DNA from: Imhoffiella fuscus
Lineage (GTDB): Bacteria; Pseudomonadota; Gammaproteobacteria; Chromatiales; Chromatiaceae
Length of the DNA stretch: 64,000 bases
Direction: 5' to 3'
Assembly (NCBI RefSeq): GCF_042682685.1
Contig: NZ_JBHUHX010000016.1
Coordinates: 1 to 64,000 of the forward strand
Below are positions 7,730-17,482 of this stretch, one piece after another. The notes beneath the pieces were generated by a model. It worked only from the letters and a program-made list of their open reading frames with translations, did no database searches and had not been told where the DNA came from. Numbering within the stretch: position 1 is the stretch's first letter; every line of letters starts with the position of its first letter. Made by a program: the position numbers and the translations under genes.

Positions 7730-10231
7730 ATGAACGGCGAGCTGCGAACAGGATCCGCGTCCGTGCCCCGGCCCTTCGGTATGGGGTGGGGACGGGCGTT
7801 TTGGCTTCGGCATCGGCTGGGTCTGAGCGCCCGGATCGTCCTCTTTGCCATCGCGTTGGCGATCGCTCCACTGCTGTGGTTCGGGCTCTCGACGCTGACG
7901 GAGACCGAGGCCGAGCTGAAGAGCGCGGTCAACGAGCGGGTGCTGGCGACCGCTGGCGCTCTCATGGATCGGATCCGGCTCGCCGTGGAGCCGACTCGGA
8001 CCGCGCTCGTCCTGCTGCGCGATGCGGTGGACGATCCGCGCGTTCCGCCCGACGGCAAGATCGCCATGCTGGAGGGAAGTCTGCGGGGCTTGCCGAACGT
8101 GCGCGCCCTGCGGGTTTCGGTCGCCGGACAGTCGCCGATCTTCTTGCTCGAACGCTCCTTCAAGGCCGGTCTCGATAACATCCAGCCAGATCTGGAGACG
8201 TTGCTCGCGGCCGCCGAGGCCCCCGCCTCTGGACCGGATCCCTTGCAGGTTCGGGCCTCCGCGCCCCTGCGTATCGCGGCGCTCGATCGTTGGCTGCTGC
8301 CCTTGCAGGTCGAGTTTCGCGAGCCCTTGGACGCGCGACGGGCGAACCTCCTGGCCTATCTGGAGGTGACCGACCTGATGCGCCAGTTGCGACACGAGAG
8401 CTTCGATCCTCCCGGCGGCGTTTGGATTTTGGACGAGACGGGTGCGCCGGTCTTTCCGTCGCGGTCTGGTCCAGGCCCGCCGCCCCACGTCGGGGACCTG
8501 TCGGATCTCCATTCCAGCGGACCTGGCACCCTGCTCGCGACGCCTTTCGCGGGTGCGGATGGGGCGCCCATGCTGGGCGCCTTCGCGGTTCTCGATTTTC
8601 CGCCTTGGCTGCTGTTGGTCGGTGCGCCCGAACGCCAGGCCTATGGGTTGGCTCAGCGGGTGCGCGAGCATCTGCTGTGGTGGTTGGTGTTGTCCGCCTG
8701 CGTTGGGCTGGGCGGCGCGCTGATCCTGGTGCGTCATGTCGGGCGTCCGATCCGCGAGATGGCGGTCGTCGCGGAGCGTGTCGGCGGCGGAGATCTCGGG
8801 GCACGGGTGGGCCATGCGCCGCGCAATGACGAAATCGGTCTGTTGGGCGAGTCTCTCGATCGGATGATCGTGGAGCTGGCGCAGGGTCATCGGCGGCTCG
8901 ATGCGCTTGCCCACCAGGATCCGCTCACCGGACTGCCGAATCGGCGCTCGGTGCTGCGGTATCTTCAACAGGTGCTCCCCGAACTCGACGGGGAGACCGA
9001 CTCGGTTGCGATCTTCTTCCTCGATCTCGATCGTTTCAAACGGGTGAATGACAGCCTCGGGCATGGGGTCGGCGACGAGCTGTTGCGGCTCGCGGCGAGG
9101 CGTCTGAGCGAGAACCTGGGCGACGATGAGTGGGCGGCCCGGTTGGCCGGCGATGAGTTCCTGGTGATCCGGCGCGGTGTCGCCGATCGGGAGGCGATCT
9201 CCCAGATCGCGATGCGTCTGGTCGGGGCCTTCGGTGCGCCCTTCCATCTGGCCGATGTCGAGCTGCATCTGGGAAGCAGCATCGGCATTGCCATTGCGCC
9301 TCGTGATGGCGTTGAGGTCGCCGAACTGATCACCAATGCGGACATGGCGATGTATCGCGCCAAGGAACTGGGGCGGGGGCAACACCATTTCTTCGATGCC
9401 GCGCTCAAAACGCGCGCGGTGCGCAAGCTCGGGCTTGACGTGCAACTGCGTCGCGCCTTTGAGCGGGGCGAGCTGGAGGTCTACTATCAACCGCAGGTCG
9501 ATATCGACAGCCGTCGGATCCTGGCCGCCGAGGCGTTGCTGCGTTGGCCCGACGGCGAGGGCCGCTTCGTCGCCTCGCCCGGCGAGTTCATCCCGCTGGC
9601 CGAGGAGACCGGCCTGATCCTTCCGCTCGGCGATTGGGTGATGGAGACCGTGTGCGCCCAGGTCGGCGCCTGGCTGGCGCAAGGGGCGTCTCCGGTCACG
9701 GTGTCGGTGAATGTCTCGTCGCTCCAGTTCAGGCGTAGCGATTTTGTCGATCGCGTAGGCGCGGCGCTCGACCGCAGCGGCCTGAATGCCTGCCACATGG
9801 GGTTGGAGCTGACCGAATCGGTCCTGCTGGATGACGTGGACCTGGCGATCGGTCGCATGGAGCAGCTCAAGGAAATGGGGGTTCAGCTGATGATCGACGA
9901 TTTCGGAACCGGTTATTCGTCGCTCGCCTATCTGCGGCGTTTTCCGCTCGATTATCTCAAAGTCGCGCAGGAGTTCGTCGCGGGTCTCGAGACGAATCGG
10001 CACGACGCCATGATCGTCGGCGCCGTCATTGCGCTCTCCAAGAGCCTGGGGCTCAAGATCATCGCGGAGGGTGTCGAGACGGCGGGGCAGCTCGCCTATC
10101 TCACCGAACGGCGCTGCGATCTGATCCAGGGGTTCTATTTTGCCCGTCCGCTTCGGGCGGGGGATTTCGTGTCGCTCCTAGAGCGCGGTCCGATTCAGAC
10201 GCCGGCTCTTCCCGTGCGTTTGGGCGTCTGA
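7730..10231 (+). CDS. Membrane GGDEF-EAL c-di-GMP signalling protein with HAMP
   Basis: The 833-residue inner-membrane protein should make or degrade c-di-GMP. There is a transmembrane helix at about 32-56, a periplasmic sensor part of about 240 residues that I do not recognise, a second helix at about 302-328 and a HAMP-like segment (HVGRPIREM, about 335-385). The GGDEF domain keeps DLDRFKRVND, but the signature reads AGDEF (about 473), a variant seen in active enzymes. The EAL domain has EALLRW (about 600), ELTES, IDDFGTGYSS, EGVET and QGFYFARPL. The usual KxD after DDFGTG reads KVA, so the aspartate is lost. EAL activity is likely but less certain. The two genes that follow encode secreted proteins 32 bases downstream, which suggests that this gene controls a surface process. 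Confidence 0.88.
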   Translation: MNGELRTGSASVPRPFGMGWGRAFWLRHRLGLSARIVLFAIALAIAPLLWFGLSTLTETEAELKSAVNERVLATAGALMDRIRLAVEPTRTALVLLRDAVDDPRVPPDGKIAMLEGSLRGLPNVRALRVSVAGQSPIFLLERSFKAGLDNIQPDLETLLAAAEAPASGPDPLQVRASAPLRIAALDRWLLPLQVEFREPLDARRANLLAYLEVTDLMRQLRHESFDPPGGVWILDETGAPVFPSRSGPGPPPHVGDLSDLHSSGPGTLLATPFAGADGAPMLGAFAVLDFPPWLLLVGAPERQAYGLAQRVREHLLWWLVLSACVGLGGALILVRHVGRPIREMAVVAERVGGGDLGARVGHAPRNDEIGLLGESLDRMIVELAQGHRRLDALAHQDPLTGLPNRRSVLRYLQQVLPELDGETDSVAIFFLDLDRFKRVNDSLGHGVGDELLRLAARRLSENLGDDEWAARLAGDEFLVIRRGVADREAISQIAMRLVGAFGAPFHLADVELHLGSSIGIAIAPRDGVEVAELITNADMAMYRAKELGRGQHHFFDAALKTRAVRKLGLDVQLRRAFERGELEVYYQPQVDIDSRRILAAEALLRWPDGEGRFVASPGEFIPLAEETGLILPLGDWVMETVCAQVGAWLAQGASPVTVSVNVSSLQFRRSDFVDRVGAALDRSGLNACHMGLELTESVLLDDVDLAIGRMEQLKEMGVQLMIDDFGTGYSSLAYLRRFPLDYLKVAQEFVAGLETNRHDAMIVGAVIALSKSLGLKIIAEGVETAGQLAYLTERRCDLIQGFYFARPLRAGDFVSLLERGPIQTPALPVRLGV

Positions 10232-10263
10232 GTCGAGGCGTTGGACGCCTGGGGAGATTCAGG

Positions 10264-12585
10264 ATGACATCTCGCGTCTCGTTTCGTGTCTGCATGCTGC
10301 TCTTGGGCGCGCTCTGGGGGCCGATCGTTCTGGCCGACGAGACCCTCTCTGTGACAGTGGGTCCGGATCAGGTGCTGCGCGATCTGGCGGCCGACTATCT
10401 GGGCGATCCGAATGCCTGGCCCGAGATCCTGCGCGCCAATCGGCTCGACGCGCCCCATCAGGTTCAGCCAGGCATGTCGCTGAACCTGCCGGTGAGGGCG
10501 ATGCGCGATCTGGGCCGGGCCCTGATCCATCTGCGGGGACTCATCTATCGCGCTACCGCCGCCGGGGCGGAGGTGTTCGCAACCCAGTCCATCGCCAGCG
10601 CCCTTTCGGATCAGGCCTCCGCAATGGAGGCGCAGCGTCTGGGCGACCTGGCCGAGGCGCTCCGCTTGGCGCGTTCCGGGATCGTCGAGGCCAGTCGCGC
10701 GCTCGATCGCAGTCTGAGCCAGCGCGACGTGGCCGCCGAGGCCGTTCTGGACGCTGCGGGCGGTGTGGTGCAGCGGCGTTTGCCGAGCGAGTACGACTGG
10801 ACCCCCATTCCGATCCGCACGCTCCTGGCCGAGCACGCGCGTCTGCGCACGCTCGAGCGTTCTTTCGCCCTGGTGCGTTTCCGCGATGCCAGCTCGTTGC
10901 GCATGAGCGAGCACGCCCAGCTGGAGATTCGCCGTCTGCGCCGCGACCGGCTCACCCGCTCCGAGACCGTGGACGTGGTGCTCTATGGCGGCGATCTGCG
11001 GGCCATCATCGCCCCGGGAGGCCGGCAGACGCTCCGGGTCGAGCTGCCTGGCATCGAGACCTCCGGGGATTCGACCCACTATTGGCTGCGGAAGAGTCCT
11101 GACGATACGCGCCTGGCGAACTATGCGGGCGAGTTCTGGGTGTCCGCCGGAGGCGGGAGCGTGGTGGTCGGGCAGAATCAGGGCACGCTGGTCGAGGCCG
11201 GTCGGCCGCCGGTGCCGCCGATCGATCTGCTTCCGCCCCCAGGGCCGATCTCGCCCGAGCAGGGTGCGGTTCGCTATGGCAAGGGCGTCGCGCTCGTCTG
11301 GAGCCCGGTGCCGGGTGCGCGCACCTATTGGGTCGAGATCGCCCGCGACCCGCAGTTCAGCCGTTTGGTCTTCACCGATACGGATGTGCGTGGGACCGAA
11401 CGACGCGTTCCGATCGAGGGCGAGGGGCTCTACTACTGGCGGCTGTCTTCCGTCGATTCCTCCGGACTGCCCGGACCCGCGAGTGTGGGGCGGGTCTTCC
11501 AGATCGCTTCGGACAGTACGCCGCCTTTTCTGATGGTCGAGACCCCGATCGCCGCTCAGCGGGTGGCGGATGCAGCGATCGCGGTGCGCGGTCGAACCGA
11601 GCCGGACGCACGTCTTTGGCTCGATGGCGAGTCGATCGCGGTGGAGGCGGATGGGCGCTTCAGCCTGGAGCGTCCGCTGAGCGAAGGTCCTAACCGCCTG
11701 GTGTTCGAGGCGCGGGATGCGGCTGGCAATCTCGGTCGCCTCGAACGAGTCCTCTATCGCACGCCGGGATCGCCGATGCCGCTGCGGATGGCGGAAGGCG
11801 TGCCGCGTGACGATCGGGACCGGCTCCTGGTGGCGAGCCGGCGGTTCGCACTGTCCGGCGTGACGCTCCCCGGCGCCAGCGTTCGGATCGATTCAGAGGA
11901 TGATCCGACTGTTTCGGTGACGGCTCCGGCCGATGCCGATGGGCATTTCGATCTGATCCTGCCGGCTCGTACCGAGGGGACGCGCTTTCATGCAGTCGCG
12001 AGCGGTCCGCTCGGCGAGCGCGCCGAGTCGGATCTGGAGGTGGTGCTGGACGGCACGCCGCCTCGGATCCTGCTCGACCAGGTCGTGCCTCGGCGCACCT
12101 CCGATCCGCATCTGTCGCTGAGCGGCCGGGTCGAGGACGGCGAATCGCTCGAATTCGACGGGCAATCGGTCGCACTGTCCGAGGAGGGCACGTTCGCGTT
12201 CGGTATCCCGCTTCGATCCGGCGAGAACCGAATTCGGCTGGTCGCGCGCGATCGGGCGGGCAATCGGGCGACTCTGGAGCGGTCCCTCCTGCTCGACCGC
12301 GAACCGCCTCGGCTGACCGCGTATCGGTTGAGCGAGGAGATCGGGCCACCGCGTCGACTGCGGGTCGAGATCGCGGCAGAGGATGCGAGCGGTCTGACCG
12401 CCGGCGTTCCCTATCGCCTTCAGATTGGAGAGACCCTGCACCAGGGGGTCGCTCGGCGCGGATCCGAGCGCGATGACTATGAGGATTGGGTGGCGCTCCC
12501 GGCCGATCTCACGGCCAAACCGCGTCTGCGCTCGGTCCAGTTGCGGGACTATCTCGGGAACCGACGGGAGGTGGTCATTGAATAA
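10264..12585 (+). CDS. Secreted LysM-FecR protein with Ig-like repeats
   Basis: The 773-residue protein has a signal peptide (VCMLLLGALWGPIVLA, cleavage before DETLS). It is followed by a LysM-like domain (VTVGPDQVLRDLAADYLGDPNAWPEI, then NLPV) that would bind peptidoglycan, a helical segment, and a FecR-like sandwich (about 215-300: DVVLYGGDLR, VVVGQNQGTLVEAG). After a proline-rich linker come a fibronectin/Ig-like part (TYWVEIARDPQFS, YYWRLSSVD) and several repeated Ig-like units of the type DGQ...EGRFSLERPLSEGPNRLVFEARDAAGN. The closest named relatives are FecR-domain proteins of unknown function. GGGGAG lies eight bases before the ATG. The gene follows a GGDEF-EAL gene and overlaps the next gene by 8 bases, so all three are probably one transcription unit. 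A role at the cell wall or surface is inference. Confidence 0.75.
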   Translation: MTSRVSFRVCMLLLGALWGPIVLADETLSVTVGPDQVLRDLAADYLGDPNAWPEILRANRLDAPHQVQPGMSLNLPVRAMRDLGRALIHLRGLIYRATAAGAEVFATQSIASALSDQASAMEAQRLGDLAEALRLARSGIVEASRALDRSLSQRDVAAEAVLDAAGGVVQRRLPSEYDWTPIPIRTLLAEHARLRTLERSFALVRFRDASSLRMSEHAQLEIRRLRRDRLTRSETVDVVLYGGDLRAIIAPGGRQTLRVELPGIETSGDSTHYWLRKSPDDTRLANYAGEFWVSAGGGSVVVGQNQGTLVEAGRPPVPPIDLLPPPGPISPEQGAVRYGKGVALVWSPVPGARTYWVEIARDPQFSRLVFTDTDVRGTERRVPIEGEGLYYWRLSSVDSSGLPGPASVGRVFQIASDSTPPFLMVETPIAAQRVADAAIAVRGRTEPDARLWLDGESIAVEADGRFSLERPLSEGPNRLVFEARDAAGNLGRLERVLYRTPGSPMPLRMAEGVPRDDRDRLLVASRRFALSGVTLPGASVRIDSEDDPTVSVTAPADADGHFDLILPARTEGTRFHAVASGPLGERAESDLEVVLDGTPPRILLDQVVPRRTSDPHLSLSGRVEDGESLEFDGQSVALSEEGTFAFGIPLRSGENRIRLVARDRAGNRATLERSLLLDREPPRLTAYRLSEEIGPPRRLRVEIAAEDASGLTAGVPYRLQIGETLHQGVARRGSERDDYEDWVALPADLTAKPRLRSVQLRDYLGNRREVVIE
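12566..12571 (+). promoter_or_regulatory. Ribosome binding site that fixes a TTG start
   Basis: GGGAGG sits six bases before TTG 12578 and inside the coding end of the LysM-FecR gene. It is the only good site near a hydrophobic signal peptide in this frame, so it supports the TTG start of the PKD protein and translational coupling of the two genes. Confidence 0.6.
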
Positions 12586-15500
12586 CTCGCTGCTGCGTGG
12601 ATTGCTGTTCTGTGTCGTCCTGCTGGGAGTCGGTGTCGCCGTGGCGGAGGATCGGGTTCGGCTCGTCACCTTCGGTCCGGAGGCCCATCCAGGGAAGGGC
12701 GACGACGACTTCACCGAGGTCGTCTATATCCAGGTGCCCGACTCGGCCCCCAGTCCGCTCTTCCTGCGGATCTGGGACCCGGATCTGGGCGGGGCCGAGG
12801 ACGAGCCCAACGGTCTCTGGAACGGGCGTACCCGCTTCAGCCTGTTCGGCGGTGAGGGCGCCTCCAGTCAGGCCGGACCCACGGCCGATCCTGCTGCCTG
12901 GCGGTCGGCCGGTCATCTCTTGGGCAAGGCCGAATTCGGCGAGGATGCGTCAATCGACGGGCGCTGGCAGACCCTGGTCCGGTTCTCGCCCGATCAGGGC
13001 GAGAGGGTCGGTGAGGCGCGCGTCTTTCGGCTGGTGGTCGAGGGGGTCGCCGGCGACGACGGCAATCTCTACGATCTGGCGGTCAGCACGGATGCCGACT
13101 CCAATCGTCCGGTCGAGGGGCTGCGGCTGATCGATTATCGTCCGACCTTTTCGGTTCCGCCCGGCCCCGATCGATTGGCCGAGGCCGTCTTCGCGGTTCC
13201 TCCCGATGCCAGCGCGCTACGGATCCGTCAGTTCGATCTGGATCGCGCCCGGATCCAGCTGGAACTGCCCTTCATGGCGCCCGTCCCGCTACGGGCCTCG
13301 GGCGAGGCCCGATGGGAAGAGGCGCGGATCGCGCTCGATCCCGGCCTGGGTGCCGAGCGCGCTGCCATCCAGGTGCGCGGCGGACGCACGCTGCTGAACG
13401 ATTTGGTGCTCGAAGCGGCCGATCAGTCTGCTGCCCCGCTTGCGTTCGAGCTGCCGATTCGTCTGCGTCCGCCGAGCATTCCACCCGAGCCGCAGGCGGA
13501 CATCGCCATTCTGGACGACTGTCTGGGCGTCTCCTTCGATGCCGGACGTTCGGATGGCCGTGACGACGCCCTGATTGGTTTCATCTGGGATTTCGGTGAT
13601 GGTCGGCAGGGTCGGGGCGAGCGTCTGGAGCACCGATATGCCGAGCCCGGTCTCTATCCGGTGACCCTCACCGTCATCGACGATTCGGGCCGGGTCATGG
13701 ACCGGGCACGTCTCACCATGCCGCTGAAGGTGAATCGGCCGCCGCTCGCGGTGCCCGGTCCCGAGCGGACCGTGGCGCCGGGCGATGCCGTGTCTTTCGA
13801 TGCCGCCGCATCCGTCGATACCGACGGGCGTATCACCGACTATCGCTGGGATTTCGGTGATGGCGCTCAGGGCAGCGGCGTTCGCGTCTCGCACGCCTAT
13901 GAGCAGCCCGGACGCTATCCGGTGCGGCTCCTCGTCCAGGACGATGGTCCGGGGCCCTGCACCGACACCCGTGCCGAGACCCTGGTCTGGGTCAACGCCC
14001 AACCCGTTGCGTGCGCGGGTGACGATCGTCGCGCCACGGCCGGCGAGGTCCTGGTCCTGGATGCCGGCGCCAGCGGGGATCCAGACGGTGAGCTGAGGGG
14101 TTTCCATTGGGACCTGGGTGACGGCCAGACAGCGGACGGCGCGCGGGTCGAGCATGCCTATGCCGCGCCCGGACGCTATCGGGTCCTGCTTTCGGTCGAG
14201 GACGATGCCGGGGTCGGCAACAGCCGGGCGGAAGACGCACTGCTGGTCTGGATCAACGATCCGCCGCTTGCCGCCGCATCGGGTCCGGATCGCGGTGCGG
14301 TGGGCCAGACCCTGGTCTTCGACGCCTCTGCGTCCAGCGATCCGGACGGTGCGCTGGTCGAGTATCGCTGGGATTTTGGCGATGGCGGGGCGGCGAGCGG
14401 TGTGAACGTCGAGCACGCCTATGGTGCGCCGGGCCGCTATTCGGTGAGGCTCGATATCCGCGACGATTCGGGCACCGGCTCGGCGACGGCCAGCACGGCT
14501 TTCGAGGTCGTCGTCAATGCCCCGCCGGTCGCGGATGCCGGCGAGGATGTCTGGGTGACGGCCTGCGAGGTCCGCTTCGATGCGAGCGGATCCAGCGATT
14601 CTGACGGCCATATCGTCGCGTATGAGTGGGACTTCGGCGATGGCACCCAGGGCGTCGGACCGACCCCGGCCCATGTCTATGCGGTTGCGGGGACCTACGC
14701 GGTGCGGCTGACCGTGACCGATGATTCGGGAACGCCCTCGGCGAGCAGCCAGGACGGCATGCAGGTGCGGATCAACGCCGCTCCGGTTGCGGATGCCGGT
14801 CCGGACCGCCTGGTAGCTCCGGGCGAGACCCTGGATTTCGATGGGGCTGGGTCGTTCGATCCGGACGGGCGCATCCAAGACTATGCCTGGGATTTCGGCG
14901 ATGGGACCTCGGCGACCGGTGTCGCCCCCAGTCACGCCTATGCCGAGCCGGGTCTCTACCAGGTGCGGTTGCGGGTCGCGGACGATTCGGGACATGCGGA
15001 GGCGATCGCCTTCGCCGAGGCGTCGGTTCGGGTGAATGCCGCTCCGGTGGCCCTGGCTGGCCCGGATCTGCTGGTGGCGCCCGGCCAGGAGATCCTCTTG
15101 GATGGCTCGGACTCCTATGATCCGGACGGACGCATCGCCTCCTATCGCTGGACCTTTGACGATGGCCGGTCGGCGGTCGAGACGGACAGGATCGCGCTGA
15201 GCTTCGCCGAGTCTGGAAGCTACTCAGCGAGGCTCGCGGTCACGGACGACAGCGGTGCGTCCAACGGACATGCCGAGGATCGGCTCTACATTCGGGTCAA
15301 CCATCGCCCGATCGCCTCTGCAGGCGAGCCGGTCCAGACCTGCGAGACCCTGGTCGCCTTCGACGGCAGCGGTTCCAGCGATGCCGATGGCGATGCACTG
15401 AGCTATCGCTGGTCCTTCGGCGATGACGGGGAGGATGCGCAGGGGCCACGGGTCGCGCATCGGTTCGCCGAGGGTGGGCGCTATCCAGTCGTTCTGACGG

Positions 15501-17440
15501 TGGACGACGGCACCGGGCTCGACAACGCGAGCCATGCCGCATCCACCCAGGTCTGGATCCATCGTCGTCCGCAGGCCGTCGTCGATGCGCCCGAGGTGGT
15601 CTGCGCGGGCGATCTGGTCCTGTTCAACGGGCTGCAATCCAGGGACCCGGACGAGGGGCGCCTGCTCTATGCGTGGGACTTCGGCGACGGTAGCGACTCG
15701 CATTCGGCGACCCCGGCCAAGTCGTTCGCGCGTGGCGGACTCTATCCGGTCACCTTGCGGGTCGAGGACGATTCGGGGCTTGAGTGCGATTCCTCCAGCG
15801 ACCGGCGCATGGTGCGTGTCGTCGATGCGCCGGTGGCCGAGGCCGGTAAGGATCTCGAAGTCTGCGCCAATACGCCCGTGACCTTCGATGGGACGGCATC
15901 GCGCGATTTCGATGGGGTCGTCAACAGCTATCGCTGGGACTTCGGCGACGGCACGCAGGGTGGGGGACCGAATCCGACCCATCTCTTCGGTCAGGCCGGC
16001 GATTATGCGGTGACCCTGACCATCACCGGCGACCAGGTCGGCAGCTGCGACAACAGCAACAGCGACCGGCTGAGCGTCACCGTCCTCGACACCCCCGAGG
16101 TTGAATTGACCGCCCCCGCCCAGGTCGCGCTCGGTGAGTCGGTGGTCTTGAGTGCGCATCCGCTCGGCGATACCGCCGATGCGGTGCGTTCGGATCTGGT
16201 CTACAGCTGGGATCTGGGCGACGGCACCCAGGCCGAGGGGGCGAGAGTCGAGCATGAGTATCGCGAGCCGGGACGCTACCTGTTGAGCATGACGGCCGAC
16301 GACGGACGCGGCGGCGACTGTAGCCGCCTGACGCTCAAACATGCGCTCCAGGTCAATGCACCGCCCGTTGCGGAGGCCGGCGACGACCGTGTGGCCGCCC
16401 CGGGTGAGATTCTGCTCTTCGACGCCTCGGCGAGCCGCGATCCGGATGGTGCCATCCGTCGCTATGTGTGGGATTTCGGCGACGGTGCGGGCGCCGAGGG
16501 CATCCAGGCGACGCATGTCTATCGCCAGCCGGGCGACTATGCGGTCAAGCTGACCGTCACCGACGATACGGATCTGCCGAACGCGAGTCGCAGCGATACC
16601 CTTGTCGTGCGCTGCAACGCGGCGCCGTTGCCGGCATTCGAGGTCCGCCCTGAGGTCGCCTGTCCGGCCCGCGAACTGGTGCTGGATGCCGGCGGGTCGA
16701 GCGATCCGGATGGTGCGCTGACCGCCTGGCGTTGGGATCTGGGCGACGGGGCGGGCGCCGAGGGTGCCGAGATACGTCACGCCTATGCCGAGCCAGGGCG
16801 TTATTGGGTCGTCTTGCAGGTGGCCGACGATTCCGGGGCGGGGAATGCGCTCGCGACGCTCGGTCGTGAGGTGCGGGTGAATCAGGCTCCCGTCGCGCGT
16901 CTGGATCGGCTGCTCAGGGGGTGTCCCGGCGAGCCGATCCGCTTTTCCGGTTTGGGTTCATCCGATGCGGACGGTCGGATTGCCGCCTATCGCTGGTCGT
17001 TCGGCGATGGTGTCGAGGCCGAGGGCGCCGAGGTCGAGCACGCCTACTCGACCCCTGGCCGCTATGCCCTGGTGCTGCGTGTCGAGGACGATTCGGGCAG
17101 CGCTTGCGCCGGTGCCGAGCAGCGGGCCGAAGTGCGGGTGAATGCCGCGCCCCAGGCCGACATAGGTGCCGACTCCAGGGTCGCCTATCTGGGCGGTGCA
17201 CACGATGGCGTGCTGTTCGATGCCTCCGGGTCCAGCGATGCCGATGGCGATCCGCTTCGTTTCCGCTGGGACTTCGGCGACGGCCACCAAGGGCGCGGAA
17301 GCAAGGTTCGGCATGCCTTCGCCGCGCCGGGACTCTATCGGGTCATGGTTCAGGTGGAGGACGATTCCGCGAGCGGGTGCGCCACCGCCAGCGCGGAGAT
17401 CGAGATCGAGGTGAAGGCGCGGCGGTCCGAGGGACCTTAG
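12578..17440 (+). CDS. Giant secreted protein with 15 PKD domains
   Basis: The 1620-residue protein is predicted to be exported: the N-terminus (MNNSLLRGLLFCVVLLGVGVAVA) is a signal peptide. Residues 25 to about 310 form an unrecognised beta-rich part with an Asp/Glu-rich stretch near the start. From about 310 to the end I count 15 PKD units, each with a W-D/S/T-F/L-G-D-G core (WDFGDG, WDLGDG, WSFGDG), an H-x-Y/F turn and a closing V-x-DDSG strand. Such beta-sandwich arrays serve as stalks or binding modules on cell surfaces. No LPXTG, PEP-CTERM or type I secretion signal is seen at the C-terminus (EIEIEVKARRSEGP). The start is a TTG that overlaps the previous stop by 8 bases behind GGGAGG. 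The function is unknown; adhesin or matrix protein is inference. Confidence 0.82.
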   Translation: MNNSLLRGLLFCVVLLGVGVAVAEDRVRLVTFGPEAHPGKGDDDFTEVVYIQVPDSAPSPLFLRIWDPDLGGAEDEPNGLWNGRTRFSLFGGEGASSQAGPTADPAAWRSAGHLLGKAEFGEDASIDGRWQTLVRFSPDQGERVGEARVFRLVVEGVAGDDGNLYDLAVSTDADSNRPVEGLRLIDYRPTFSVPPGPDRLAEAVFAVPPDASALRIRQFDLDRARIQLELPFMAPVPLRASGEARWEEARIALDPGLGAERAAIQVRGGRTLLNDLVLEAADQSAAPLAFELPIRLRPPSIPPEPQADIAILDDCLGVSFDAGRSDGRDDALIGFIWDFGDGRQGRGERLEHRYAEPGLYPVTLTVIDDSGRVMDRARLTMPLKVNRPPLAVPGPERTVAPGDAVSFDAAASVDTDGRITDYRWDFGDGAQGSGVRVSHAYEQPGRYPVRLLVQDDGPGPCTDTRAETLVWVNAQPVACAGDDRRATAGEVLVLDAGASGDPDGELRGFHWDLGDGQTADGARVEHAYAAPGRYRVLLSVEDDAGVGNSRAEDALLVWINDPPLAAASGPDRGAVGQTLVFDASASSDPDGALVEYRWDFGDGGAASGVNVEHAYGAPGRYSVRLDIRDDSGTGSATASTAFEVVVNAPPVADAGEDVWVTACEVRFDASGSSDSDGHIVAYEWDFGDGTQGVGPTPAHVYAVAGTYAVRLTVTDDSGTPSASSQDGMQVRINAAPVADAGPDRLVAPGETLDFDGAGSFDPDGRIQDYAWDFGDGTSATGVAPSHAYAEPGLYQVRLRVADDSGHAEAIAFAEASVRVNAAPVALAGPDLLVAPGQEILLDGSDSYDPDGRIASYRWTFDDGRSAVETDRIALSFAESGSYSARLAVTDDSGASNGHAEDRLYIRVNHRPIASAGEPVQTCETLVAFDGSGSSDADGDALSYRWSFGDDGEDAQGPRVAHRFAEGGRYPVVLTVDDGTGLDNASHAASTQVWIHRRPQAVVDAPEVVCAGDLVLFNGLQSRDPDEGRLLYAWDFGDGSDSHSATPAKSFARGGLYPVTLRVEDDSGLECDSSSDRRMVRVVDAPVAEAGKDLEVCANTPVTFDGTASRDFDGVVNSYRWDFGDGTQGGGPNPTHLFGQAGDYAVTLTITGDQVGSCDNSNSDRLSVTVLDTPEVELTAPAQVALGESVVLSAHPLGDTADAVRSDLVYSWDLGDGTQAEGARVEHEYREPGRYLLSMTADDGRGGDCSRLTLKHALQVNAPPVAEAGDDRVAAPGEILLFDASASRDPDGAIRRYVWDFGDGAGAEGIQATHVYRQPGDYAVKLTVTDDTDLPNASRSDTLVVRCNAAPLPAFEVRPEVACPARELVLDAGGSSDPDGALTAWRWDLGDGAGAEGAEIRHAYAEPGRYWVVLQVADDSGAGNALATLGREVRVNQAPVARLDRLLRGCPGEPIRFSGLGSSDADGRIAAYRWSFGDGVEAEGAEVEHAYSTPGRYALVLRVEDDSGSACAGAEQRAEVRVNAAPQADIGADSRVAYLGGAHDGVLFDASGSSDADGDPLRFRWDFGDGHQGRGSKVRHAFAAPGLYRVMVQVEDDSASGCATASAEIEIEVKARRSEGP

Positions 17441-17445
17441 AAGTG

Positions 17446-17467
17446 GTCCACGAACGCGGTCGTGGAC
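17446..17467 (+). terminator. Hairpin just after the PKD gene
   Basis: GTCCACGA (17446-17453) pairs perfectly with TCGTGGAC (17460-17467), six bases after the stop. It is a possible terminator for the 7.7-17.4 kb operon, although no T-run follows. Confidence 0.4.
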
Positions 17468-17482
17468 TGGTTGTGATCCCGC

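Noticed and set aside
13289..14995. 568-codon minus-strand frame opposite the PKD gene
   Set aside because: It mirrors the periodic PKD repeats (recurrent IGVLD, AIAEIPAI) and has no independent start or family, so it is a shadow of repeated codons.
13560..17420. Direct-repeat pattern that could suggest a CRISPR or satellite array
   Set aside because: The period is about 250 bp and follows the codons of PKD domains; spacers and repeats do not alternate as in CRISPR.
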